The position numbers and the translations under genes were made by a program. From Candidatus Thalassarchaeum sp. (lineage in GTDB: Archaea > Thermoplasmatota > Poseidoniia > Poseidoniales > Thalassarchaeaceae): DNA of 64,000 nt. The notes below the pieces were generated by a model. That model searched no databases and was not told where the DNA came from. It was given only the letters and a program-made list of their open reading frames with translations. Below, in pieces: positions 1 through 8,509 of this stretch; position 1 is the first letter of the stretch; each line of letters begins with the position of its first letter. The stretch covers positions 17,937 through 81,936 of the forward strand of contig JAKURL010000008.1 in the NCBI GenBank assembly GCA_022449345.1, in the 5' to 3' direction.

Positions 1-439
1 AAAGTATCTCGAGAACCATGGCGAGTGCATTAGCCTCGACTCTAGCATCCTTATTGCCGTTTGAAGGAGGTGAAAGGCGGTGAAGTTCACCGGCATCTAA
101 CCAAAATGAGGTACAATTTGGGCAGCCGTCAATTTCTATCGGATCAGTTAGGCTTCCATCTAAACGCTGGAAGGAGAAATTTCGAAGCCGCATCTGACAA
201 TCGCAGAATGGGCAATCGATGTCAATCGGTGTCCCTTCTTTGATGAAGCCCTCGTGCATCTCTTCCAACTTCTCTGAACAAAATGAAGAGATTGCTGCAT
301 CTGCATTTAGTAGCATTCCAGAGCATGAATCACAGTGGTGTATGCCATTACGAATGTATGCGGATCTCTCGGATGCTGAGGGAGGGACTAATTGAGAGCC
401 ATCACGGGGGCATTTGTATGCTTCAAAATCGCCCGCCAT
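1..439 (-). CDS. zinc-ribbon (zf-TFIIB-like) protein, 3' end outside window
   Basis: The gene is open from an ATG at 439 to the left edge, so the C-terminus is missing. The visible 146 residues carry CxxC pairs arranged as two small zinc ribbons: CPRDG with CDSC near the N-terminus, then CPFC with CPNC followed by the sequence WLDAGEL. A W-L-D-x-G-E-L tail after the second CxxC is characteristic of the zf-TFIIB family of small zinc-ribbon proteins. The family is thought to be structural or nucleic-acid associated, but no precise role is established here. It is transcribed divergently from icmF, with about 106 bases between the two starts. The short plus-strand reading frames in this stretch are shadows of it. 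Confidence 0.75.
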   Translation of the reverse strand, partial: MAGDFEAYKCPRDGSQLVPPSASERSAYIRNGIHHCDSCSGMLLNADAAISSFCSEKLEEMHEGFIKEGTPIDIDCPFCDCQMRLRNFSFQRLDGSLTDPIEIDGCPNCTSFWLDAGELHRLSPPSNGNKDARVEANALAMVLEIL

Positions 440-545
440 CGTTCTTCGACTGTGCTACACGTCTTCAATACTCACCCGGTGAAGGGCACTTTTGGGACTG
501 ATATTCTGTCGTCGCCTTCATTTGGGGTTTGTAGGTCGCAGATAC

Positions 546-3500
546 ATGGCCAGCGAGGCTCAAGGCGGCGTTTCGTCCGATGAGAGCGGAAATTCTGCTC
601 GTGCTAATCCGTTGAGAGTTGTTACCGCAGCGGCCATCTTTGATGGCCATGATGCTGCGATTGGAATCTTCCGAAGAATCTTCCAATCGATGGGTTGTGA
701 AGTCATTCACCTCGGACATGACCGTGGAGCCGACGAAGTTGCTAGGGCTGCAATCCAAGAGGATGCACACGCGATTGCGATTACCTCCTATCAAGGTGGT
801 GCGGTTGAGATGTTCACCCACACTAAGCAGATTCTCGATGAGGCTGGATTCGGGCATATTTTCCTCTGCGGTGGTGGCGGAGGAACAATCCTGCCTTGGG
901 AAATTAAGAAACTCAGAGATGAAGGCATTGCACGTATCTATTCACCAGACGATGGTAGAGAGATGGGACTAACCGGTATGGTGGAAGACGCAATCGAGGA
1001 AGCAAGTAAGATCGACCTACTTGAGAAGTCCAGATTCAATTCACTAAGCGGGGCGATAACCGCTGACGACCACGGAGCGGTTTCCAAACTACTTACCCTA
1101 GCCGAAAATGCAGACGATTCTGAATTCCGAACTGTTCTACAAAGGGTTCGGTCTGTAGATGCAGATGCCGGATGTCCAGTGGTTGGATTGACTGGCACCG
1201 GTGGTGCTGGGAAGTCGAGCTTGACTGACGAATTGATGCTACGAATTCAGCGCGATAACCCCGGGGCAAAGATTGCTCTGCTCGCCACGGACCCAACTCG
1301 CAAGAGAACCGGTGGTGCTTTGCTTGGTGACCGAATTCGAATGAATAGCCTAGCAGATGATAATCTGTTCATGCGTTCATTCGCTAGCAGAGCAAGTGGA
1401 CGAGAGATCGCAGATTGCATTGGTATGGCGATTGAAGCCTGCCAAGCGGTAGGCTTCGACCTAATTTTGGTAGAGACCAGTGGCATCGGGCAAGGCAACG
1501 ATGCGATAACCGAGGTCGCTGACCTATCGGTGTACGTCACCACTAGAGAGTACGGTGCGCCTTCGCAGTTGGAGAAACTTGCCGCACTGGATTTCGCTGA
1601 CCTAGTGGTGCTCAACAAGTTCGATCGACCTGGGGCAGAAGATGCGCTAACCGAGATTCGAAAACAATTCAAGCGCAATCGAGAGATCTGGGATGCCAAG
1701 AATGAGGATCTACCTGTCGTGCCAACAATTGCAAGCCAATTCGCCGATGCAGGAGTTGATCTACTATGGCAGAAATTGGCTACATTGCTAAAAGATAACC
1801 ACGGTCAATCATTTGAGGCTGGTGAGGCTAGACTTGGAAGCGATGGTTTACCTCACCGATCCGCACCGATTCCACCCGAAAGACAAGGATACCTCGCAGA
1901 GGTTGCTGCATCTGTCAGAGATTACCACGCTCGAACTGAGGAGACTGGTCGAAATGTGAGGCTAGTGCAACAATTGGAAGCAGCGGCTCAACAGATGCGC
2001 AAGTCAAACAGATTGACTTCTGCTGCTGACCTAACCGCAGAGGCCGAAGAAATCAGAAAGAGAGTTCCGGAAGCAGCTTGGGAAATGCTGAAGGAATTCG
2101 ATGAGCGAGCTGAAGCTTACCACTCGGGCAATGCTTCCTACACGGTGAGGGGAAAGGAGATTCCAGTCGAGACCACCACTGAGACCCTCAGTGGTCTCGA
2201 CCTACCTCGAGTAGCTCTTCCAAATACCGAGGATTGGGGCGAGAAGATTGAATGGATTCGTTCAGAAAATGTGCCAGGAACATTTCCTTTCACCGCTGGA
2301 GTTTTTCCGTTCAAGCGCGAGGATGAAATCCCGCTGCGAATGTTCGCAGGGGAAGGAAGCGCTGAACGAACAAACAAGAGATTCCATTTCCTCTCCGAAG
2401 GCCAACCATTCAACCGACTCAGCACGGCCTTCGACTCTCCTTCACTTTACGGAAGAGACCCGCAGACCAGATTGGATATCTTCGGTAAGGTCTGCGAATC
2501 TGGTGTCAGCATCAGCACCCTAGATGAGATGGATATGCTATTCGAAGGATTCGACCTGTGTGCTCCTAACACATCGACGTCTAAGACAATCAACGGAAAT
2601 TATTGGTGGCATCTGGCTGCTTTCTTCAACGTAGCAATCAAACAGCAGGTTCGTAAATTCGAAGCCGAAAATGGCCGAGAGCCAAACGAAGAGGAGCGTC
2701 AAGAACTCAAAGCATGGGCTTTGAACAACGTTCGAGGAACGGTTCAGGCAGACCAACTGAAGGAATCGATGGGCCAGAATACCCTAGTTTTCAATCTCGA
2801 TACGGCTTTGAGAATGATGGGCGACGTAGCGGAATATTATGTCCAGAATAGCATCCGCAACCACTACTTCGTATCCATCTCTGGTTACCATATTGCTGAA
2901 GCTGGGGCTAACCCAATTACACAGGCTGCGCTTACCCTTAGCAACGGCTTGACCTACGTAGAATTATTCCGAGCAAGAGGCTTAGACCCTGACAAATTCC
3001 TGCGAAACTTCAGTTGGTTCTTCTCCAATGGTATGGATCCAGAATACGCCGTTATCGGAAGAGTCGCTCGAAGAATTTGGGCTGTTGCAATGCGTGATAT
3101 CTACGGCGTAGGACATCGCGGTCAGCAACTGAAATATCACATCCAATCGAGTGGAAGGAGTTTGCACGCTCAGGAATTTACCTTCAACGATTACAGGACT
3201 ACGCTTCAGGCACTCTACGCTCTAGCGGACAACGCCAACTCTCTACACACCAACTCTCGTGACGAAGCATTCGGGACTCCTACCGAGGAAACCGTACGTG
3301 ATTCAATCGCAATCCAGATGATTCTCTCGAAGGAATATGGATTGCTAGCCAACGAGAACCCAATGCAGGGATCTCACCTGTCAACTTGGCTTACCGACAA
3401 AGTCGAGGAAGAAATTCTGCGTATTTTCGAAGAGATGCACCGACGTGGCGGTGTACTCGGTTCATTGGAAGTGAATTACCAACGTAACCGAATCCAAGAT

Positions 3501-3851
3501 GAGTCGATGGTCTACGAACATCGAAAGCATTCTGGCGAGCTACCAATCGTTGGAGTCAACACATTCACCAATCCCGATGCTGTGAGCCTTTCTGCCGATG
3601 AAGCGGACTCCTTCGACATGGATGTTACTCGCTCAGACGAGGGCGAAAAGAGAATGGTTATCGAGCGAAACGAAGCCTTCAAGGAAGAATATCAACAGAA
3701 GGCAGAGGAAGGTCTTGCAAGACTGAAGCAGGTCGCAAGAGATGGTGGTAATCTATTCGAAGTGATGATGGACATCGTCGAGTATTGTACAGTAGGACAA
3801 GTGACTCAAGCTTTGTTTGAGACGGGTGGGAAATTCCGCCGAAACATGTGA
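546..3851 (+). CDS. icmF: fused isobutyryl-CoA mutase (B12 domain, G-protein chaperone, mutase)
   Basis: This 1101-residue protein has the IcmF domain order. A cobalamin-binding domain spans about residues 20-150 and contains DGHD, with the cobalt-ligand His. A MeaB-type GTPase follows, with a P-loop GTGGAGKSS near 214-222. The radical mutase domain occupies roughly 560-1101. IcmF interconverts isobutyryl-CoA and n-butyryl-CoA using adenosylcobalamin, and its built-in G domain protects and reloads the cofactor. Two active-site positions support acyl rather than methylmalonyl substrates: Phe600 (in MFAGEG) and Gln744 (in GQNTLVF), where methylmalonyl-CoA mutases carry Tyr and Arg. I chose the ATG at 546 because it precedes a typical N-terminus; an upstream TTG at 492 would add an unlikely 18 residues. 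The likely role is valine or branched acyl-CoA catabolism. Confidence 0.93.
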   Translation: MASEAQGGVSSDESGNSARANPLRVVTAAAIFDGHDAAIGIFRRIFQSMGCEVIHLGHDRGADEVARAAIQEDAHAIAITSYQGGAVEMFTHTKQILDEAGFGHIFLCGGGGGTILPWEIKKLRDEGIARIYSPDDGREMGLTGMVEDAIEEASKIDLLEKSRFNSLSGAITADDHGAVSKLLTLAENADDSEFRTVLQRVRSVDADAGCPVVGLTGTGGAGKSSLTDELMLRIQRDNPGAKIALLATDPTRKRTGGALLGDRIRMNSLADDNLFMRSFASRASGREIADCIGMAIEACQAVGFDLILVETSGIGQGNDAITEVADLSVYVTTREYGAPSQLEKLAALDFADLVVLNKFDRPGAEDALTEIRKQFKRNREIWDAKNEDLPVVPTIASQFADAGVDLLWQKLATLLKDNHGQSFEAGEARLGSDGLPHRSAPIPPERQGYLAEVAASVRDYHARTEETGRNVRLVQQLEAAAQQMRKSNRLTSAADLTAEAEEIRKRVPEAAWEMLKEFDERAEAYHSGNASYTVRGKEIPVETTTETLSGLDLPRVALPNTEDWGEKIEWIRSENVPGTFPFTAGVFPFKREDEIPLRMFAGEGSAERTNKRFHFLSEGQPFNRLSTAFDSPSLYGRDPQTRLDIFGKVCESGVSISTLDEMDMLFEGFDLCAPNTSTSKTINGNYWWHLAAFFNVAIKQQVRKFEAENGREPNEEERQELKAWALNNVRGTVQADQLKESMGQNTLVFNLDTALRMMGDVAEYYVQNSIRNHYFVSISGYHIAEAGANPITQAALTLSNGLTYVELFRARGLDPDKFLRNFSWFFSNGMDPEYAVIGRVARRIWAVAMRDIYGVGHRGQQLKYHIQSSGRSLHAQEFTFNDYRTTLQALYALADNANSLHTNSRDEAFGTPTEETVRDSIAIQMILSKEYGLLANENPMQGSHLSTWLTDKVEEEILRIFEEMHRRGGVLGSLEVNYQRNRIQDESMVYEHRKHSGELPIVGVNTFTNPDAVSLSADEADSFDMDVTRSDEGEKRMVIERNEAFKEEYQQKAEEGLARLKQVARDGGNLFEVMMDIVEYCTVGQVTQALFETGGKFRRNM

Positions 3852-3859
3852 TCAATCAC

Positions 3860-4495
3860 TTATTGAGTAGCCTTGAAGGCCTGAGCCGCTAGTAAGCCAG
3901 CGGCGAATTGAGGCACCAAATGTACCCACAAATCGGCAACCTCAACAACACCGGAAACAAATAGAGCTCCTGTTACTGCTGGGTTAAACGAACCACCGGA
4001 GATTCCACCAACTGTCAATGCGCCAGCGAGAACCACGAAAGCGATTGCAGCCCCGTAGTAGCCGTTGCCAGCGGTCGCCTCGCTAGTGGCGACGTTGAGG
4101 ATAACATAGACCAAAGCAAAGGTGTAGAGGAACTCCGCAGCGGCCGCCTGGGTGGTATCCATTTCCAAGGCGGTAACGCTAGTTTCTGCGAACAATAGAT
4201 TCTCAGATGCAAGAGCAGCCAATGCTCCAGCGATTACCTGAACAGCAATGTACGGGACTACTTCGTCCTTTTCGCAAGCCCCGCGCAACCATACTCCTAC
4301 GGTGACTGCAGGATTGAAGTGAGCACCGGAAATATGGCCGACGCCGTAGATCATTACCATCAGAGTGGCAGCGATTGCAAATGGTGCATAGTCTCCTGCT
4401 GAACCATGTACTGCGGCGGTACAAATCGTCAAGGCTAGGAAGAAAGTTCCAATGAATTCGGCGATCAGTTTGTGTTGTAGCGAGTGCTCAGACAT
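3860..4495 (-). CDS. aquaporin / MIP-family channel
   Basis: About 211 residues with six predicted membrane segments and the two half-helix boxes of the MIP family. The first box is HFNPAVT at about residues 60-66 and the second SFNPAVT at about 169-175. It should form a plasma-membrane channel for water or small neutral solutes. The second box is unusual: in nearly all characterised aquaporins NPA is followed by Arg, which lines the selectivity filter, but here the residue is Val174. Substrate range may therefore be altered. I start at the ATG at 4495 (MSEHS), which leads directly into the first helix; an ATG 33 bases upstream is possible. The 3' end is convergent with icmF. Confidence 0.88.
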   Translation of the reverse strand: MSEHSLQHKLIAEFIGTFFLALTICTAAVHGSAGDYAPFAIAATLMVMIYGVGHISGAHFNPAVTVGVWLRGACEKDEVVPYIAVQVIAGALAALASENLLFAETSVTALEMDTTQAAAAEFLYTFALVYVILNVATSEATAGNGYYGAAIAFVVLAGALTVGGISGGSFNPAVTGALFVSGVVEVADLWVHLVPQFAAGLLAAQAFKATQ

Positions 4496-4530
4496 GGTTT
4501 GTTGCGAAAATCGAACGCCCATCAACATTC

Positions 4531-5142
4531 TCAGCGAAATTTATACGATTTACTAGGAGGCCCAGGTAGAGATAGTTGTTTACGCTTCCATGGTTTGTTT
4601 CTTGCATTCCTTGTAACCTCTCCAATCTCGCACCAATCATCGAGAGTTGATTGGCCTTTGTGCTTTCCAAGCGATAAGTTGGAATCAATCAACCATGCCA
4701 TTGTACTCGGATCCAATTCCACCACACGAAGCCAAAGTTTCATGGGAAGTGACTCACCACACATTAGTTGAACCATCTCAACAGAATCCTCTCCATCCTC
4801 AACCGCATAGCGAGCAATAGTAGGACCAAAGGGAGGGTGTATCGAACCGAGAACTATCCTTTCGAAACAAACCCATTCTTCTCCACTTTTAGGATAGGAG
4901 CACATTTCCGTAACGAAACCCGACTCTAATGCCTCGGATGTCAAATTCGCTCGCACAAGTAGGTATACTATGCCGGATGGTAGAAACGCAGACCTCCGGC
5001 CTTCATCTTCAAGTTCATCTGATGTTCTTCCGTAAGAGAACCTCTCCCACTCTATGTCTTCGTCAAGTGACGACTTGAAGTCGCGCACCGCAGTCAGTGT
5101 CCAGCTTTGTCTGCCGATTGTATTTGTGCCCATATTTCTCAT
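4531..5142 (-). CDS. uncharacterised soluble protein
   Basis: A 203-residue protein that I do not recognise. It has no signal peptide or membrane segment and is rich in Glu, Ser and Trp. The C-terminus is basic (PWKRKQL, then PSKSYKFR). A second in-frame ATG at 5133 is an equally plausible start. It lies 35 bases upstream of the aquaporin on the same strand, so the two may be cotranscribed, but nothing links their functions. The frame is open throughout with ordinary codon use for this region, and the opposite strand offers only short reading frames. Confidence 0.6.
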   Translation of the reverse strand: MRNMGTNTIGRQSWTLTAVRDFKSSLDEDIEWERFSYGRTSDELEDEGRRSAFLPSGIVYLLVRANLTSEALESGFVTEMCSYPKSGEEWVCFERIVLGSIHPPFGPTIARYAVEDGEDSVEMVQLMCGESLPMKLWLRVVELDPSTMAWLIDSNLSLGKHKGQSTLDDWCEIGEVTRNARNKPWKRKQLSLPGPPSKSYKFR

Positions 5143-5192
5143 CTCGAATTAGTCAATCCAACAAGCGGTTTAGGCTCACATTGGGCAATCGT

Positions 5193-5209
5193 TCAGCCTT
5201 TAGGGCTGA
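5193..5209. other. intergenic hairpin
   Basis: TCAGCC and GGCTGA pair around a five-base TTTAG loop. It lies in the 221-base gap between the divergent starts of the unknown gene at 4531-5142 and the SDR gene. It resembles other CTTTAG-type hairpins at 28284 and 40691. I see nothing else in this gap beyond AT-rich promoter-like sequence around 5250-5280. Confidence 0.5.
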
Positions 5210-5363
5210 GCTGAATTGTCCATCTTGCAGGTGCCGCTCGGAGGTAAGATATACAGTAGCATTGAGGGTATATCAACAGTTTCATTTCTGGTGAGGAATC
5301 ATCAGCAATTCAAGACGAGTAGTAGAAGAATCAGTTGATTACTAAGACCACTATTCGAAGGTC

Positions 5364-6134
5364 ATGTTATCGTCTGAGAAGGAGAAGGCATTGGTCACCG
5401 GGGCGTCAAGTGGAATAGGCCGAGAGATCGCAAGAGTCCTGGGTGCACAAGGGTGTAATCTTGTGATTACAGCTAGGAGGAGAGGCGAACTTGAGGCACT
5501 CGCAGAAGAATTGACTGAGAAGCATGGAATCGATGTGAAAGTGGTCGTATCCGACCTGTCCGAACAGATCGGTGTCGAGAATGTAATTCGCGAAACTGGA
5601 GATATCGACATTCTCGTCAACAATGCTGGATTTGGTTTCCTTGGCAAGCACATCAGCCTGAATCAAGAAGGTCAACTCAACATGATTGACCTCAACATAA
5701 GAGCCCTAACCCATCTAGCACGTCATTACGGAGCAACGATGAAGAAACAAGGTTCTGGGCGAATATTGAATGTTGCATCCATCGCAGCATTCCAGCCGGG
5801 ACCGAACATGGCGGTCTATTGTGCAACCAAGGCATACGTCTTATCGTATACACGCGCATTACATTCAGAGTTGAAGAAAAGTGGAGTTACAGTCACGGCC
5901 TTGTGTCCGGGCTTTGTAGAAACAGGATTCCAAGAGGTCGCGGGGATGAAATTAGGTACATTGGAATTATCTGGAGCGGTTTCTGCAGACAAGGTAGCCA
6001 AGACCGCGGTCAAAGCCATGCGCAAAGGTCGCAGAGAGGTTATCCCAGGTTGGTTAAACAAACCGATTCCTTATGCAAACAGAATGGTTCCGGTAAGTTT
6101 GAAGTTGGCTGTAGTAAAGAGATTAATGTCCTGA
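5364..6134 (+). CDS. short-chain dehydrogenase/reductase
   Basis: A 256-residue classical SDR. The Rossmann cofactor motif TGASSGIG is at about residues 13-20. NNAG lies near 88, a catalytic Ser in NVASIAA near 140, and YCATK supplies the catalytic Tyr and Lys near 153-157. Arginines after the second strand (TARRRGE) favour NADPH. The enzyme should reduce or oxidise a carbonyl/alcohol substrate that cannot be named from sequence; the closest style is the DltE/YqjQ group, often tied to fatty acyl or lipid substrates. It stops one base before the convergent mutM stop. Confidence 0.85.
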   Translation: MLSSEKEKALVTGASSGIGREIARVLGAQGCNLVITARRRGELEALAEELTEKHGIDVKVVVSDLSEQIGVENVIRETGDIDILVNNAGFGFLGKHISLNQEGQLNMIDLNIRALTHLARHYGATMKKQGSGRILNVASIAAFQPGPNMAVYCATKAYVLSYTRALHSELKKSGVTVTALCPGFVETGFQEVAGMKLGTLELSGAVSADKVAKTAVKAMRKGRREVIPGWLNKPIPYANRMVPVSLKLAVVKRLMS

Positions 6135-6983
6135 TTATCGCTGGCATCGTGGGCAGTAGAATGTCGAACGACCTGATTGAACAATACGTCGAATTGTACC
6201 TCCACACCCCTCCTGTTTGCAGACTTCACCCTCCCTGTTGAATACCATAAACTGCTGTGGGAAGTAGCCTAAATCACCCGAGCCGTCGACGCCTCGAAAA
6301 TCAGAAATAGTCGAACCACCGGCTTCGATGGCTTCGAAAATTATCTCGTTAGTATATCTGTGAATTCTCTCAACCGCACCAACGATTCTCTGACTTTTTC
6401 CTGCTACCTCCGCTGCGGTTTTAGTTGGAGAAATTCCTGAGTGATGGAGAATTTCGCTGACGTAGATATTACCCAATCCTGCCACTACGCGCTGGTCTAG
6501 TAAAACTGTCTTGATTGGACTTCGACGGCCGTGTAATCCTAATTTCAGAGATTGCAATGTGAACTCATCAGTTAGAGGTTCAGGACCTAATCCAGATAGG
6601 AGTTTATGCTCCTTCTCGGAAGAAGTTTGCATTAAATCCATGATTCCAAATCTACGGTGATCTGAGTAAGTCGCAGTAAGAGCTCCATCATCGAACTCGA
6701 CGTAAACATGGTCGTGTTTTCCGTCTCCCGGCGAGTCGATTGTCCATACTCCTGTCATGCCAAGATGACTGAGCCAAGTGCGACCGTTGTCAAGGCGGAT
6801 TAAGAGATACTTAGAGGCTCTACCAATCTCCTCGACTTTCGCTTCAGTAAGACCTTCTTCGAAGCCTTCAGGAAATGGAAAACGCAAATCTGGGCGGCGT
6901 AAATCCACGAAGCTAATTCGCCGCCCCACCCAATGAGGAATTAGGCCACGACGGACCGTTTCTACCTCTGGCATCTCGGGCAT
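6135..6983 (-). CDS. mutM: formamidopyrimidine-DNA glycosylase (Fpg/MutM)
   Basis: A 282-residue protein of standard Fpg length. It begins MPEMPEVET, which after Met removal leaves the catalytic N-terminal Pro and following Glu; this fixes the start. The Lys in GRASKYL corresponds to the conserved active-site Lys57. VAGLGNIY is the helix-two-turn-helix signature. The C-terminal zinc finger is C-x4-C ... YCPRC, a spacing also used by many proteobacterial Fpg proteins. It excises oxidised purines such as 8-oxoguanine and cleaves the abasic strand. Fpg is bacterial in origin and rare in archaea, which usually rely on Ogg or AGOG enzymes, so an ancient transfer is likely. Confidence 0.95.
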   Translation of the reverse strand: MPEMPEVETVRRGLIPHWVGRRISFVDLRRPDLRFPFPEGFEEGLTEAKVEEIGRASKYLLIRLDNGRTWLSHLGMTGVWTIDSPGDGKHDHVYVEFDDGALTATYSDHRRFGIMDLMQTSSEKEHKLLSGLGPEPLTDEFTLQSLKLGLHGRRSPIKTVLLDQRVVAGLGNIYVSEILHHSGISPTKTAAEVAGKSQRIVGAVERIHRYTNEIIFEAIEAGGSTISDFRGVDGSGDLGYFPQQFMVFNREGEVCKQEGCGGTIRRIVQSGRSTFYCPRCQR

Positions 6984-7078
6984 AGGTTTGGCAAAGGAAG
7001 AAGATTCATGATGATGCCGTTGGGAAAATTAGACGACGTCTGGGATTTACTTATACGAAACACTACCTTCCGTTCGCT

Positions 7079-7435
7079 ATGGAAGACGACAGTTCCCCTC
7101 CGCAGACCAATGTTATCGAAGGTCAACCTGAGGTGCTTTACGTACAGGGCGCAGGTACCCCAGGAGTGGCTGGCCAGTACCCACAAACACAAGCAGTGGT
7201 TGCATTGGTGTTGAGTATCGTCGGATTGGTGATGTGTGGACTATGTACTGCGATTCCTGGCGTAATTATGGCAGGTTCAGCATTGCAAGTAACAAGCAGC
7301 CACCCCGGTCACCCAGACCACGGGATTGCACAAGCCGCTAGGATTGTTGGATGGATTTGCATAGGTCTTTGGATTCTACTAATTCTCTTTTATGCGTTCA
7401 TAATTATCATAGCAATTGCCGCTGAAAGTGCTTGA
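7079..7435 (+). CDS. small membrane protein, DUF4190-like
   Basis: A 118-residue protein. A hydrophilic N-terminus of about 40 residues with Gln and Pro is followed by two strongly hydrophobic segments at about 42-65 and 90-115. Between them is a short polar loop with H-P-G-H-P-D-H-G. This layout fits the DUF4190 type of small two-helix membrane proteins of unknown function. The next gene encodes a protein of the same design, so the pair are probably ancient duplicates and cotranscribed. Confidence 0.72.
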   Translation: MEDDSSPPQTNVIEGQPEVLYVQGAGTPGVAGQYPQTQAVVALVLSIVGLVMCGLCTAIPGVIMAGSALQVTSSHPGHPDHGIAQAARIVGWICIGLWILLILFYAFIIIIAIAAESA

Positions 7436-7455
7436 TTGGGGAAGATGGACTTGAA

Positions 7456-7809
7456 ATGTCCGAAGAAGAGACTTGGTGGGGTAGTGAAGAGGAAAACTTG
7501 CAAGGAATTCCTAATTCACTCGAAACAGCTCCGCAACAAATTTTCGTAACTCAAGGACAGGGTGTGCCTGTAGCCACAAGTGCATCTGCAATGATTATCG
7601 TCGCAGTAACCTTTGCAAGTATCTCTTTGTGTTGTTGCCAACCATTAGCAATTATCCCTCTAATCATGGGTGCAGTCAAAATGAACGAGACGTCGAAATA
7701 TTCAGATCATCCTGACAAAAGTTTAGCAATCATAACCGTGCTATTGTCAGTGTTGGCGCTTGGATTTTTCTTGCTTCGGTTGGTATTGGATATCGCTATG
7801 GAGCTCTAA
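7456..7809 (+). CDS. small membrane protein, DUF4190-like paralogue
   Basis: A 117-residue protein starting at the ATG at 7456; a TTG at 7432 overlapping the previous stop is less likely. After an acidic N-terminus (SEEETWWGSEEE) it has two hydrophobic segments separated by a polar loop containing K-Y-S-D-H-P-D-K. This mirrors the loop of the upstream protein (H-P-G-H-P-D-H). The first segment has adjacent cysteines (CCCQP). Function unknown. Its 3' end overlaps the convergent fibrillarin gene by 14 bases. Confidence 0.7.
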   Translation: MSEEETWWGSEEENLQGIPNSLETAPQQIFVTQGQGVPVATSASAMIIVAVTFASISLCCCQPLAIIPLIMGAVKMNETSKYSDHPDKSLAIITVLLSVLALGFFLLRLVLDIAMEL

Positions 7810-8509
7810 TACAATAGAAAACCGTGTGCTGCTCCTCAAAAACTGATATGTCAATTATCTCAATCAATTCTAGGTGTTGACAATCTTCGATGATGCTCTT
7901 TGTGTGTTCAAATCTAGCATCATCGCCACCTTCCATCCACCGCTCGCTGGCGGCTTTCAACGAAAGAAGAGCAGTTCCTCTATCGGCGAGAAAGGCCGAG
8001 GTCATCTTGACGAAAGTTTCAGCCTGATTACCGATGCTAAGATCCTGATGCAGCCAATCTGCTTTGCCCCGAATATACGGTGCTACAGCCAAAGGATTAC
8101 GAGCATCGGCTAGGACTGGTACCAAGCCTTGCCGACGCTCGGCTAGTTTGACCAAATCACGCATCATTCTCGGGGAGATATCTACCGCCACAACCTGGCC
8201 ATCGTGATGATTTCCAGCGCCGCAGACATTGTCGTGGATGTGACTTACTGTACCTCCAGACGAGGCTCCAAGGTAAAGACATGTAGAGCCTGATTCGGGC
8301 AATAGAGAGGCAGCTTCACCTTTGGTCTTGAGGATACTAGCAGCAACCTTTGAGCGATTGGGGTCCCAAAGACGCCATTCATTTCTGCCGTCTCTTTTTC
8401 GCCTCTCGCCTCTGACTGATACTCCCTTGACGGAGTTACGTGTCCACAGGCTTCTGCCTTCACGACGAATACCCCAAGCGAGCTTGACGGGTTTTGGCAA
8501 TTCAATCAC
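7796..8509 (-). CDS. flpA: fibrillarin-like rRNA/tRNA 2'-O-methyltransferase
   Basis: A 237-residue protein of the length usual for archaeal fibrillarin. The AdoMet-binding motif is YLGASSGGTVSH, and downstream are VVAVDISPR and ADWLHQDLS, which match fibrillarin motifs for cofactor and catalytic Asp. The ending has the family's Phe-rich terminal strand (EEQHTVFYCI). It methylates ribose 2'-OH groups of rRNA and tRNA as the catalytic part of the box C/D ribonucleoprotein, guided by small RNAs and docked on Nop5. The start is a GTG that overlaps the upstream nop5 stop by four bases, so the two are translationally coupled. Confidence 0.93.
   Translation of the reverse strand: MIELPKPVKLAWGIRREGRSLWTRNSVKGVSVRGERRKRDGRNEWRLWDPNRSKVAASILKTKGEAASLLPESGSTCLYLGASSGGTVSHIHDNVCGAGNHHDGQVVAVDISPRMMRDLVKLAERRQGLVPVLADARNPLAVAPYIRGKADWLHQDLSIGNQAETFVKMTSAFLADRGTALLSLKAASERWMEGGDDARFEHTKSIIEDCQHLELIEIIDISVFEEQHTVFYCIRAP

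Noticed and set aside
61-501. Short plus-strand open frames at the left edge
   Set aside because: They are antisense to the zinc-ribbon gene on the minus strand, which has paired CxxC motifs and an uninterrupted frame.
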